Position numbers and translations under genes: made by a program. The notes below the pieces were generated by a model. The model saw only the letters and a program-made list of their open reading frames with translations. It made no database searches and had not been told where the DNA came from. This document shows, one piece after another, positions 17,964 to 25,967 of a DNA stretch of 64,000 bases (positions within the stretch are counted from its first letter, which is position 1; each line of letters opens with the position of its first letter). This DNA is from JAJUFS01 sp036381175 (GTDB lineage Bacteria; Pseudomonadota; Gammaproteobacteria; Natronospirales; JAJUFS01). The stretch is taken from the NCBI GenBank assembly GCA_036381175.1, contig DASVDI010000055.1:1-64000 (forward strand), written 5' to 3'.

Positions 17964-18755
17964 ATGAAATCCACAGCATTCAGCCTGCTTCTGTTCCTGC
18001 TTGCCGCAATGCCGGTGGTAGCGCAGGACGCAAACGAAAACATCGACGCCGCCCTTGATCGCGGCGAGCAGCGCGTTGACGCCTCGCGCACCGCGCAGGA
18101 ACGCATCGATGCCGTCAACGCACGGACTCGCGACAAGATCGCCGAGTACCGCGATCTCGAAAAACAGATCGCCGGTCTTGACGTGTACGTGCGCCAGTTG
18201 CGCCTGCAGCTTGAGAACCAGGATGCCGAGATCGCAGCGCTGCACGAATCCATCGACAACGTCACCTTGATCGAACGCCAGATCACCCCGCTCATGCTGA
18301 AGATGATTGATGCGCTCGGCCAGCACGTGAAACTCGACGTGCCGTTCCTGCCCGAAGAAAGGGCGGCGCGCGTCGAACGATTGCGGGCGATGATTTCGCG
18401 TTCCGATGTCAGCGTTGCGGAAAAATTCCGCGCGGTGTTCGACGCCTACCAGACGGAACTGGAATACGGGCGCACCATCGAGGCCTACCGCGGCATGCTG
18501 GAGCTGGCGGACGGCGCACGCGAAGTCGATTTCCTGCGCGTCGGACGCATCGGCCTTTATTACATGAGTCTCGACGGTTCACTGCTTGGCGCATGGAATC
18601 GGGAAGCGCGCCGGTGGGAGCCGTTGTCGAACGATTACCGAAGCTACATCAACGAAGGCCTGGGCATCGCACGCGAACAGGCGGCGCCGGACCTGATCCG
18701 GCTGCCGCTGCCCGCGCCACAGCCCGCACCTGGACTTGAGAGAGCGACGTCATGA
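17964..18755 (+). CDS. DUF3450 periplasmic protein of the TonB system
   Basis: A 263-residue protein with signal peptide (1-20, AMPVVAQ-DA) and a long coiled coil at about residues 40-105 (EQRVDASRTAQERIDA, LEKQIAGLDVYVRQL), followed by an alpha/beta region with LYYMSLDG. It matches the DUF3450 family, which sits before the long ExbB in TonB2/TtpC-type clusters. GAGGGG lies about 10 bases before the ATG, 12 bases after the receptor stop. Its stop overlaps the next start (ATGA). Its role is probably as a periplasmic partner of the extended ExbB; the biochemical function is unknown. Confidence 0.85.
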   Translation: MKSTAFSLLLFLLAAMPVVAQDANENIDAALDRGEQRVDASRTAQERIDAVNARTRDKIAEYRDLEKQIAGLDVYVRQLRLQLENQDAEIAALHESIDNVTLIERQITPLMLKMIDALGQHVKLDVPFLPEERAARVERLRAMISRSDVSVAEKFRAVFDAYQTELEYGRTIEAYRGMLELADGAREVDFLRVGRIGLYYMSLDGSLLGAWNREARRWEPLSNDYRSYINEGLGIAREQAAPDLIRLPLPAPQPAPGLERATS

Positions 18756-20134
18756 GAAACCTGTTCTGCATTCTCGCCGGCGTGCTGTTGCTTGCCTCGG
18801 CACCCACGATGGCGCAAGAAGAAAATGCCGCGACATCGCCACGCGAACTTCTGGAGCTGATCGAACAAGGCCGCGCGCGTGACGCCGTCGAACAACGCCA
18901 ACGCCTGGAAGAATTTCTTGGCGAGGAAGCGCGCCAGGAACAGATTCTGCGGGAACGCCAAGCCGAGCTTGCACGCCTCGAAGCGCTGAGCAGCGAACTG
19001 GAATCACGTTTTCAATCGCGTGAACAGGATGTCGCGCAACTCGAGACACAGCTGGATACGCGCCTGGGTTCGCTCAAGGAAATGTTCGGCGTGCTGCAGC
19101 AGGTTGCCGGCGATCTGCGCGGCACCGTGAATGCGTCGGTCATCAGCAGCCAGTATCCGGAGCGCGAAGCGTTTCTCGATCAACTGATTGAAAAGGCCGG
19201 TTCCAGTTCGACCTTGCCGTCCATCGCGGAAATCGAACGGCTGTGGTTCGAGATGCAGCGTGAAACCGTTGCCTCCGGCGAGATCGTCCGCTACGACGCG
19301 CCGGTCACGACGGTTGACGGCGAAGTGCGCGAACAGTCCGTCGTTCGCATCGGCGCGTTCAACGTGATTTCCAGCGGCGAATACCTGCACTTTGTTCCCG
19401 AAACCAACCGGCTCGGCGAACTCGCGCGGCAGCCCGGCGCACGTTATCTCTCCACAGCGGAAGATTTCGCAGCGGCGAAGGAAGGACTCAACGCGTTCTG
19501 GGTGGATCCTTCACGCGGCGCGCTGTTGTCGTTGCTCATCCAGGCGCCAGGATTTTCCGAGCGCGTGGAGCAGGGCGGTACGGTGGGTTACATCATCATC
19601 GCGCTGGGCCTGCTCGCGCTGGCGCTGGCCGCCGAGCGCTTCATCGTTTTGTGGCGCATCGACCGGAAAGTCACGCGCCAGATCATGGCGAAGGAACCGC
19701 GCGACGACAATCCGCTTGGCCGCATCATGCTGACGTACGAGAAATACCGGCGCACGGACAAGGAAACGCTGGAGCTGCGTCTTGGCGAGGCCATCGTGCA
19801 GGAAACGCCGAAGCTTTCGCGCTTCCTGCCGTTCCTGAAGATCACCGCCGTTGTCGCACCGCTGCTGGGATTGCTCGGCACCGTGACAGGCATGATCAAC
19901 ACCTTCCAGGCGATCACGCTGTTCGGCACCGGTGATCCGCAAATCATGGCCGGCGGCATTTCGCAGGCGCTCGTCACGACCGTGCAGGGCCTGTGTGTCG
20001 CGATTCCGGCCGTGCTGCTGCACACACTGGTGAATTCGCGCAGCCGCCGCATCGTGCAGACGCTGGAAGAACGCGCGGTCGGCATCGTCGCGGAACATGC
20101 CGAACAGGATGCGGGCCATGTGGCTGCTGCTTGA
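18752..20134 (+). CDS. Long TtpC-like MotA/TolQ/ExbB proton channel protein
   Basis: A 460-residue ExbB-family protein with an N-terminal extension. A signal-like segment (1-22), a coiled coil (~30-130) and a soluble periplasmic domain (~130-265) precede three membrane segments: ~275-300 (GYIIIALGLLALALAAERF), ~360-390 (VVAPLLGLLGTVTGMINTF) and ~405-430. The central GLLGTVTGM motif is the family core. The same architecture is known as TtpC in Vibrio TonB2/TonB3 systems, where it is needed for energy transfer. Its start overlaps the DUF3450 stop and its end overlaps the short exbB. Here it probably links the proton-driven complex to the Pho-regulated receptor. Confidence 0.88.
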   Translation: MRNLFCILAGVLLLASAPTMAQEENAATSPRELLELIEQGRARDAVEQRQRLEEFLGEEARQEQILRERQAELARLEALSSELESRFQSREQDVAQLETQLDTRLGSLKEMFGVLQQVAGDLRGTVNASVISSQYPEREAFLDQLIEKAGSSSTLPSIAEIERLWFEMQRETVASGEIVRYDAPVTTVDGEVREQSVVRIGAFNVISSGEYLHFVPETNRLGELARQPGARYLSTAEDFAAAKEGLNAFWVDPSRGALLSLLIQAPGFSERVEQGGTVGYIIIALGLLALALAAERFIVLWRIDRKVTRQIMAKEPRDDNPLGRIMLTYEKYRRTDKETLELRLGEAIVQETPKLSRFLPFLKITAVVAPLLGLLGTVTGMINTFQAITLFGTGDPQIMAGGISQALVTTVQGLCVAIPAVLLHTLVNSRSRRIVQTLEERAVGIVAEHAEQDAGHVAAA

Positions 20135-20642
20135 GGCCTGGAATGACGTGCTCGATTTCCTCGAGCGTGGCGGCGATGTACTGCTCATCGTGCTCGCCGT
20201 GATCCTGGCGATGCTGGCGCTCGTGATCGAACGGTTCATTTATTACCGCGGCCATGCGCGCCTCGAACGCGACATCGTTCGCCGCTGGGATGCGCGCAAC
20301 GAACGCCGCTCCTGGGAAGCGCATGAAATCCGCCAGGCCATGATCGCGGAAGCCGACATCGGCCTGAAAGCCTCATTGAGCATGATCAAGGCTCTGGTCG
20401 CGGTCTGTCCCTTGCTCGGATTGCTCGGCACGGTGACTGGCATGATCGAGGTGTTCGATGTCATGGCGTATCTCGGCACGGGCAGCGCGCGCAGCATGGC
20501 GGACGGCATTTCCAAGGCAACCATTCCGACCATGGCGGGCATGGTCGGCGCGTTGATCGGCGTGTTCGCCATCACGCTGCTCGAACGCCGCGCACGCATC
20601 ATGCGCATTCATCTTGAAGACCAACTCACATTCGATCACTGA
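20118..20642 (+). CDS. exbB: ExbB-family proton channel (short form)
   Basis: A 174-residue inner-membrane protein with three membrane segments. LLIVLAVILAMLALVIERF comes first, then VCPLLGLLGTVTGMIEVF (family core) and IPTMAGMVGALIGVFAITLL. With ExbD it forms the proton-driven motor that energises TonB. I chose ATG 20118 because AGGA lies about 8 bases upstream; ATG 20109 would add three residues. It overlaps the end of the long ExbB gene, so translation is coupled. Having both a long and a short ExbB is typical of TtpC-type TonB systems. Confidence 0.9.
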   Translation: MWLLLEAWNDVLDFLERGGDVLLIVLAVILAMLALVIERFIYYRGHARLERDIVRRWDARNERRSWEAHEIRQAMIAEADIGLKASLSMIKALVAVCPLLGLLGTVTGMIEVFDVMAYLGTGSARSMADGISKATIPTMAGMVGALIGVFAITLLERRARIMRIHLEDQLTFDH

Positions 20643-20654
20643 TCGGAGACGCAC

Positions 20655-21065
20655 ATGCGACAGCCATTTGCAAAATTCACCGAGCCCGAGGAAGACAGTC
20701 AGATCGACCTGACACCGATGCTCGACGTCGTCTTCATCATGCTTATCTTTTTCGTCGTCACCGCCTCGTTCGTGAAGGAATCCGGCATCGACGTCAACCG
20801 GCCGGAAGCGGCAACCGCCGTCACGCAGGATCAGGCCGGCATTTTTGTCGCCATCGACGCCGCCGGCGATATCTGGATCAATCGCCGGCGCGTGGAAGCC
20901 GCGCAACTGCGCGCGAACATCGAGCGCCTGCACGCGGAAAATCCGCAAGGCTCGGTAGTGATCCAGGCAGACGAGCAGGCCGTCACGAAACAGCTTGTCG
21001 CGGTGATGGACGCCGCGCGCGCCGCCGGCGTGTTCAACATTTCCATCGCCGCGGAGAAGCAATGA
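20655..21065 (+). CDS. exbD: ExbD-family biopolymer transport protein
   Basis: A 136-residue protein with a short cytoplasmic N terminus, one membrane segment (~24-44, MLDVVFIMLIFFVVTASFV) and a periplasmic C-terminal domain. The conserved Asp in DLTPMLDVVFIML, the proton-relay residue of the family, is present. It lies 12 bases after exbB with GGAGAC upstream. Its stop overlaps the ATG of the tonB reading frame (ATGA at 21062), which supports 21062 as the true tonB start. Confidence 0.92.
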   Translation: MRQPFAKFTEPEEDSQIDLTPMLDVVFIMLIFFVVTASFVKESGIDVNRPEAATAVTQDQAGIFVAIDAAGDIWINRRRVEAAQLRANIERLHAENPQGSVVIQADEQAVTKQLVAVMDAARAAGVFNISIAAEKQ

Positions 21066-21672
21066 CGCTGTTGCGCTATGGAATCGCCGTGCCGCTCGCG
21101 GCCGCGCTGACCTTCGCGGTTTTTTCCTGATGCACTCGCTGATCGCCTCGGGCGAGAGCGCCATCACCGAGGAAGCCGGCGGCGTGGCGGTGGACTTTGT
21201 ACGCGTTCCCGAGCAGGAAACCATCCGCGAAAAGGAGCGCACGCCCGAGCGGCCCGCGGAACCGGAACGGCCGCCGCCGCAACCGGATATTCCGACACCG
21301 GCGGTCACCGCGCAGGCAACCGCGAACGGACTTCGCATTGGCGCGATGGCGATCAATCCCGACATCAACATCGACGCCGGCATCGGCGGCAGCGCGAGTG
21401 GCGAGTATTTGCCGATCGTGAAAGTCGCGCCGGTCTATCCGCAACGCGCACTCGCGCGCGGCCTGGAAGGCTGGGTGCTGGTGGAATTCACGGTGACGGC
21501 TTCAGGCGCGGTCACCGGCGCGCGCGTCGTCGAGGCAGAACCGCAAGGCGTTTTCGACCGCGCCGCCGTCGAGGCCGCGCTGAAGTTCAAGTACAAGCCG
21601 CGCATCATCGACGGAAGTCCCGTCGAAGTGACGGGCGTGCAGAACCTCATCCGTTTCGAACTGGAGCGCTGA
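21062..21672 (+). CDS. tonB: TonB-family protein with apparent -1 frameshift at a T6 run
   Basis: Translation from ATG 21062 (overlapping the exbD stop) gives a 22-residue hydrophobic peptide beginning MTLLRYGIAVPLAAALT and ending AVFS at TGA 21128. The remaining frame from ATG 21130 gives a 180-residue TonB lacking its anchor. If one base is gained, or a -1 slip occurs, at the T6 tract 21120-21125, the two join through AVFFLMHSLI into 203 residues. That product has a normal N-terminal membrane segment, a short Pro-rich linker (RPAEPERPPPQPDIP) and the C-terminal TonB domain (VYPQRALARGLEGWVLVEFTV). The joined N terminus looks just like TonB2-type proteins. Sequencing/assembly error, true mutation, or slippage are all possible. 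Without the join the C-terminal part would stay in the cytoplasm. Confidence 0.82.
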
Positions 21673-21701
21673 CGGTGAATGATGTACCGGGGAAGGCAAG
21701 C

Positions 21702-22976
21702 ATGAAAACACTGGCAATGCGGTTGCTGCTGATTGCCTGCGTCATTGTCATCTGGATGGCCGGCGAGCCGGCCTCAGCCGCAGAGGCGCCGCGGCGGACC
21801 GAACGCGTGCCGGCGATGCGCGAGTCGGTCTATCGCCAGCTCGGCACAGCGCGCGAGCAGGCTGGCAACGAAGCGTACGCCGATGCGCTCGTAACGCTCG
21901 ACGGCTTGCGCGAGCGGGGAAATCTCAACAGCTACGAAGTCGCGATGCTCTGGAACCTTTACGCCTTCGTGCATTACTCCACGCAGGATTACGAACGCGC
22001 GATCGGCGCCTACGAAAACGTGCTCGCGCAACAGGCGATTCCGGAAAGCCTGGAGAACGCCACGCTGTACAGCCTGGCGCAGATGCATGTTGTCACGGAA
22101 AAATACGCCGATGCGCTGGCGGTGCTGAACGACTGGCTTGCGCGCGTCGAGGAGCCGAACGCGAACGCGATCATGCTGCTCGGCCAGGTGCATTACCAGC
22201 TCGGCAATTATGCCGAGGCGCGCGCGGCCATCGAGCGTGCCGTGCGCGACGCAAGATCGCGCAACGAAACCGTGCGCGAGAACTGGTACCTGCTGTTGCG
22301 CGCGATCCTCTATGCCGAAAAGGATTACGAACGGCTCGCAGCCGTGCTGGAAGATCTCGTGCGCGTGTACCCGAAGCGCGAATACTGGGTGCAGTTGTCG
22401 GCCGTGTACGGCGAGCTTGGTGATGCAAAGCGCCAGCTTGCGACGCTGGAGACGGCCTACGATCTCGGCGTGCTTGAGAAGGAAAGCGAGCTGGTCATGC
22501 TCGCGCAATTGCTGCTGGCGAACGGCATCCCGTACAAGGCGGGCGAGGTGCTCGCGCAGGGTCTTGAATCCGGCGTGATCGAAACCGGACCGGACACATT
22601 GCGGCTGCTGGCTGACGCATGGGTGCTGGCGAAGGAATACGAGCGCAGCGTCGCCGCATTGAAACGTGCCGCCGGAACGCAGGCAAGCGGCGAACTCGAC
22701 CTGCGCCTCGCACAAGTGCTGCTGGAAATGGAACGTTACGGCGATGCTCTGCAAGCGGCGCGCGATGCGATCGAAAAAGGCGGCTTCGATCAGATCGATG
22801 ATGCGCATCTCATCGCCGGCCTCGCGCTTTACAACCTCGAGCGGCTGGATGCGGCGGCGGATGCATTCGCGCAAGCCGCGGCGTTCGAGGACACCGGCAA
22901 GATGGCGCAGCAGTGGCTTGATTTCATCGGCAAGGAACGTGCGCGCCGCGCCGCGCTCGTGCAAGGCGGATCCTGA
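21702..22976 (+). CDS. TPR-repeat periplasmic protein of the TonB cluster
   Basis: A 424-residue protein with signal peptide (about 1-28, ending EPASA-AE) and tetratricopeptide repeats over most of its length (segments such as YALFVHYSTQDYERAIGAYENVL-like helices at ~80-110 and VHYQLGNYAEARAAIERAV at ~165-183). I use ATG 21702 because it starts the signal peptide and GGGGAAGG lies about 8 bases upstream; a GTG at 21675 would bury it. TPR proteins close TonB2/TonB3-type clusters in other Gammaproteobacteria, where they help complex assembly. Role here inferred from context. Confidence 0.82.
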   Translation: MKTLAMRLLLIACVIVIWMAGEPASAAEAPRRTERVPAMRESVYRQLGTAREQAGNEAYADALVTLDGLRERGNLNSYEVAMLWNLYAFVHYSTQDYERAIGAYENVLAQQAIPESLENATLYSLAQMHVVTEKYADALAVLNDWLARVEEPNANAIMLLGQVHYQLGNYAEARAAIERAVRDARSRNETVRENWYLLLRAILYAEKDYERLAAVLEDLVRVYPKREYWVQLSAVYGELGDAKRQLATLETAYDLGVLEKESELVMLAQLLLANGIPYKAGEVLAQGLESGVIETGPDTLRLLADAWVLAKEYERSVAALKRAAGTQASGELDLRLAQVLLEMERYGDALQAARDAIEKGGFDQIDDAHLIAGLALYNLERLDAAADAFAQAAAFEDTGKMAQQWLDFIGKERARRAALVQGGS

Positions 22977-23042
22977 TTCCTGTCTCGCCGTTTCCTTTCT
23001 TCTGTGCATGACGCTTCCATGAACTTTTCATGACTCGGCTAA

Positions 23043-23087
23043 ATGCAGCAAATCTGCAACAAATCCGTAAAGCACGCGCGTTACGTT
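23043..23087 (+). promoter_or_regulatory. Pho half-sites and -10 of the beta-helix lipoprotein gene
   Basis: ATGCAGC (23043), CTGCAAC (23054) and CCGTAAA (23065) have an exact 11-base period with AAAT spacers. The last half-site ends at 23071; TACGTT (23082-23087) follows after 10 bases. The flanking sites are weak, but the central CTGCAAC is the same variant seen at the receptor, porin and pstC promoters. Confidence 0.6.
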
Positions 23088-23147
23088 TCTCCGGACTGAA
23101 AATGTGCCTGGATTGTTCCAGGAATTCTTGAAGCCCAGGAGGTTCAC

Positions 23148-24608
23148 ATGATGCTCGATAAACTGCTTCGCGCTGCAATGCTTGGTGCAATGACCCTCGG
23201 TCTTGCTGCCTGCGGCGGCGACGACAACGGTCCCGTTCCGACGAACCCGGATCCCGATCCGGATCCGGTCGCTTTCTGCCCGACATTCGCGGAGGAAGTT
23301 GAAGGCGCAACGGAAGATGCACCGATCTGCAAGCTGTCCGGCACCCTGGTCGGCGACATCGATCTGACAGCCGATACACTTTGGGTGCTTTCCGGCGGCG
23401 TGTTCGTCGGTGAAGATGCCGGCGCCGATGCCGAAAACCCGATCGCCGATGCCGAAACCGGCACGCTTACCATCGAAGCCGGCACGACAGTCATCGGCGA
23501 GTCCGGTGCGGACCTGCTCATCATCTCGCGCGGTTCGCAGATCTTCGCGAACGGCACGGCGGCGGCCCCCATCCTGTTCACTTCCGCGAATGCCTATGAC
23601 AACGGTGGCAGCAATCAGCGCGGCGAATGGGGAGGTCTCGTCATCAGCGGCCGTGCACCGATCAACGGCTGCGATGCGGGCACCGCGATCTGCGAAGCGG
23701 AAGGCGAGGGCAGCTCGGGCCTTTACGGCGGCAATGACGCCGACGACAACAGCGGCGTGCTGAACTACGTGATCGTTTCCAACGCCGGTTTCGAAATCAC
23801 GGCGGAAAACGAACTGAACGGCATCGCCTTCCAGGGCGTCGGCCGCGGTACCGAAGTCGATTACGTGCAGGTGAACCTGAACGCGGACGACGGTGTCGAG
23901 TTCTTCGGCGGCACGGTTGATGCGAAGCACGTCGTGCTCACCGGCATTGGCGACGACAGCATCGACTGGACCGGCGGCTGGCAGGGCCGCATGCAGCATG
24001 TCGTCGTCAAGCAGTTCGAAGACGATGGCGACCAGGGCATCGAAGCCGACAACAACGGTGACGACAACGAAAGCGCGCCGGTGGCGAAGCCGGTGCTCGC
24101 GAACCTCACTCTCATCGGCAGCCCGAACGCCGACGTCGGTGCGCTGCTGCGCGAAGGCACGGGTGCGAACCTCTACAACGCCATCATCACCGGCTTCGGC
24201 GAGCAGTGCATCGACATCGACCAGCAGTTCACGTTCACCAACGCCGGTCCCACGGCCGCCGACGCGCAGATCAACGGCCAGCTGACCATTGCCAACTCCA
24301 TCGTGTTCGGTTGCACGCTGGGTGGTTTTGCGGATGCTGAAACCGCGGCTGATCAAGGCGTCGACGATCCGTGGCTGGTGTCCGACTGGTTCAACGGCGG
24401 CATGCAGAACAGCACCACGGCCATAACGCTGGACAATGTCTTCACCGCGGCCGGTTCCGCGGCGGACGGCAACGGCGCGACGCCGGCTCCCAATGCCGAC
24501 ACGTTCTTCGATACCGTCGATTACATCGGCGCTTTCGAGCCGGGCGTGACGGCGGGTGCGGCGGGCGACTGGACATCGGGCTGGGTGCTCGAGGGCAGCC
24601 TCGACTGA
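23148..24608 (+). CDS. Pho-controlled lipoprotein with beta-helix-like repeats
   Basis: A 486-residue lipoprotein: the signal peptide ends in LGLAAC, followed by GGDDNG and a Pro-Asp rich linker (PTNPDPDPDPV). The rest is rich in Gly, Asp, Asn and Ala with parallel-beta-helix style rungs (GTLTIEAGTTVIGES, LLIISRGSQIFANG, GLVISGRAPINGC, VLNYVIVSNAGFEI). Cys pairs are seen around DAGTAIC and GEQCIDI. It contains many Asp/Asn-rich turns that could bind calcium. AGGAGG is 5 bases before ATG 23148 and 8 before ATG 23151, so either may be used. I do not know its substrate. Proteins of this type often accompany RGLGERY TonB receptors, so a surface or periplasmic ligand-handling role is plausible but unproven. 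Confidence 0.75.
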   Translation: MMLDKLLRAAMLGAMTLGLAACGGDDNGPVPTNPDPDPDPVAFCPTFAEEVEGATEDAPICKLSGTLVGDIDLTADTLWVLSGGVFVGEDAGADAENPIADAETGTLTIEAGTTVIGESGADLLIISRGSQIFANGTAAAPILFTSANAYDNGGSNQRGEWGGLVISGRAPINGCDAGTAICEAEGEGSSGLYGGNDADDNSGVLNYVIVSNAGFEITAENELNGIAFQGVGRGTEVDYVQVNLNADDGVEFFGGTVDAKHVVLTGIGDDSIDWTGGWQGRMQHVVVKQFEDDGDQGIEADNNGDDNESAPVAKPVLANLTLIGSPNADVGALLREGTGANLYNAIITGFGEQCIDIDQQFTFTNAGPTAADAQINGQLTIANSIVFGCTLGGFADAETAADQGVDDPWLVSDWFNGGMQNSTTAITLDNVFTAAGSAADGNGATPAPNADTFFDTVDYIGAFEPGVTAGAAGDWTSGWVLEGSLD

Positions 24609-24628
24609 TCCGGCATGTGACTGGAAAA

Positions 24629-24658
24629 AAGAACGGGGCGCTTCGGCGCCCCGTTCTT
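24629..24658 (+). terminator. Intrinsic terminator after the lipoprotein gene
   Basis: AAGAACGGGGCGC (24629-24641), loop TTCG, GCGCCCCGTTCTT (24646-24658): a perfect 13-bp stem closed by a stable tetraloop and preceded by an A run. Confidence 0.88.
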
Positions 24659-24663
24659 GTTGC

Positions 24664-24701
24664 TGGCAAGCCCCGGTTATTCCGGGGCCTGTCGGTTCCG
24701 G
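24664..24701 (+). repeat. Second copy of the CCCCGG-hairpin element
   Basis: A 38-base stretch 32/38 identical to 14953-14990, including a CCCCGG-TTATT-CCGGGG hairpin (24671-24687). Both copies lie after a transcription end and upstream of a Pho box, suggesting a dispersed element or duplicated terminator. In the 305-base gap 24609-24913 the other contents are the terminator at 24629 and the porin Pho box; I see no gene. Confidence 0.65.
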
Positions 24702-24837
24702 GTGTTCCTCGGATTGCCCGCGCAGGAGAATTCGATGGAAGGTGATGGAGGCCAGACCGGCAACTGTGCGTGATGCATGACGATTCCTTGACATCCGGAT
24801 GGCGGAAAAGCTGCGGGATTATGAAAACGAAACCGAA

Positions 24838-24871
24838 ATGTCATGAAACTGCAACATTCGATTTTCAGAAT
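24838..24871 (+). promoter_or_regulatory. Pho box and -10 of the porin gene
   Basis: ATGTCAT (24838) and CTGCAAC (24849) are 11 bases apart; CAGAAT (24866-24871) follows after exactly 10 bases and is the same hexamer as at pstS. Confidence 0.75.
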
Positions 24872-24913
24872 GCGTCATCGAAACCGGAAACAAAGCCAAG
24901 GAGCTTTACCGTC

Positions 24914-25861
24914 ATGAAACTGAAAACCGTCATTTACAGTTCCGCCGCCGTTCTGCTGGCCGCAGGCGGCAACGCCATGGCCGAAGTGGACGTTTACGGC
25001 AAGGCGAACATCACCGTGCAGAATTCCGATGAAAGCGGAATTTCCGAAGTCGAGCTGAAAAGCAACGCCTCGCGTTTCGGTGTGAAGGGCGACAGCGAAC
25101 TGAGCGACGGCCTGAAAGTCATCTACCAGTTCGAATGGGAAGTTGATCCGGACGGCAAGAGCGGCGCGGACAACTTCGCCGCGCGCAACCAGTTCGTCGG
25201 CCTGGCTGGCGACTTCGGCATCCTGAAAGTTGGCCGGCATGACACGGCGCTTAAAACCGCGCAAGGCGATTTCGATCTTTTCAATGATCTCAGTGGTGAC
25301 ATCAAGTACATCCTCAACGGCGAGAATCGCGTCGCCAATTACATCGGCTACACGACGCCGCAGTTCGCGGATGTGTTCAGCGTCACGGTGAACCTGGTTC
25401 CGGGTGAAGATGCAGCCGCTGGCAATGACGGCATTGCCGATGCCACGTCCATTTCGCTGAACTATGAAACCGACACCGTTTACGCGGCGCTTGCGCGGGA
25501 TTCGGACATGGATGGCATCGGTGTCGACACCACGCGCGCGGTTGGCGGCTACAAGTTCGGCGCTGCGCAAGTGAATGTTCTTTACCAGCAGACCGACGCC
25601 GGCGCGCTTGATGGTGATGGCTACGGCGCATCGTTCGCGTACAGGCTTGGCAGCAACACCTTCAAGCTGCAGTACGTCGATGCAGACATCTACCAGGCGG
25701 GTGTGGACAGCGATATCGTGCTCGAGAACCAGGCGTCTGTCGGTCTCGATCACAAGCTTGGCGACAGCACGAAACTGTTCGGCTTCTATACGACAGGCGA
25801 TGTCGCGGCAACCGGCGAGAGCAATGATTATCTTGGTGTCGGCATCGAGCACAAGTTCTGA
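24914..25861 (+). CDS. Outer-membrane porin, Pho-controlled
   Basis: A 315-residue porin of the gram-negative general-porin (OmpC/PhoE-like, trimeric) type. It has a signal peptide (about 1-22, NAMA-EV), then VDVYGKANITVQ, the porin signature ASRFGVKGDSELSDGLKVIYQFEWEVD and FVGLAGDFGILKVGRHDT, and a C-terminal Phe (GVGIEHKF) for BAM recognition. ATG 24914 has AAGGAG about 10 bases upstream; the longer in-frame start at 24770 would run through the Pho box and is rejected. The upstream Pho box suggests an anion- or phosphate-admitting porin with a PhoE/OprP-like role. Ion selectivity is an inference, and the sequence is not clearly OprP. Confidence 0.9.
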   Translation: MKLKTVIYSSAAVLLAAGGNAMAEVDVYGKANITVQNSDESGISEVELKSNASRFGVKGDSELSDGLKVIYQFEWEVDPDGKSGADNFAARNQFVGLAGDFGILKVGRHDTALKTAQGDFDLFNDLSGDIKYILNGENRVANYIGYTTPQFADVFSVTVNLVPGEDAAAGNDGIADATSISLNYETDTVYAALARDSDMDGIGVDTTRAVGGYKFGAAQVNVLYQQTDAGALDGDGYGASFAYRLGSNTFKLQYVDADIYQAGVDSDIVLENQASVGLDHKLGDSTKLFGFYTTGDVAATGESNDYLGVGIEHKF

Positions 25862-25904
25862 AAATTGAGCGGTTTCCCATCCGGTAATTACCGGAGGGTT
25901 CACG

Positions 25905-25937
25905 AAAAGGCGCACGCAAGTGCGCCTTTTTGTTTTT
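25905..25937 (+). terminator. Intrinsic terminator of the porin gene
   Basis: AAAAGGCGCAC (25905-25915), loop GCAA, GTGCGCCTTTT (25920-25930) and a T-rich tail form a classic rho-independent terminator 44 bases after the stop. Confidence 0.9.
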
Positions 25938-25967
25938 CATGTTTCCGTCATGCCTGTATAAAATATT
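25934..25967 (+). promoter_or_regulatory. Possible weak Pho box/promoter of olsB
   Basis: TTTTCAT (25934) and CCGTCAT (25945) are 11 bases apart, and AATATT (25962-25967) lies 10 bases after the second, the same geometry as the other Pho promoters. A good TATAAA also occurs at 25957-25962. The half-sites match poorly and the first overlaps the porin terminator tail, so this is tentative. Confidence 0.35.

Noticed and set aside
23014..23042. Second Pho box before the lipoprotein gene (CTTCCAT, TTTTCAT, CGGCTAA at 11-base spacing)
   Set aside because: Weak half-sites, out of phase with the better set at 23043, and no -10 at the right distance.
23028..24794. Minus-strand open frame of 588 codons opposite the beta-helix lipoprotein gene
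   Set aside because: The plus strand has a lipobox, ribosome site, Pho box and terminator; the antisense frame has none of these.
24770..24913. Longer porin start at 24770
   Set aside because: It would translate through the Pho box and -10 and put non-signal sequence before a perfect signal peptide that has its own ribosome site at 24914.
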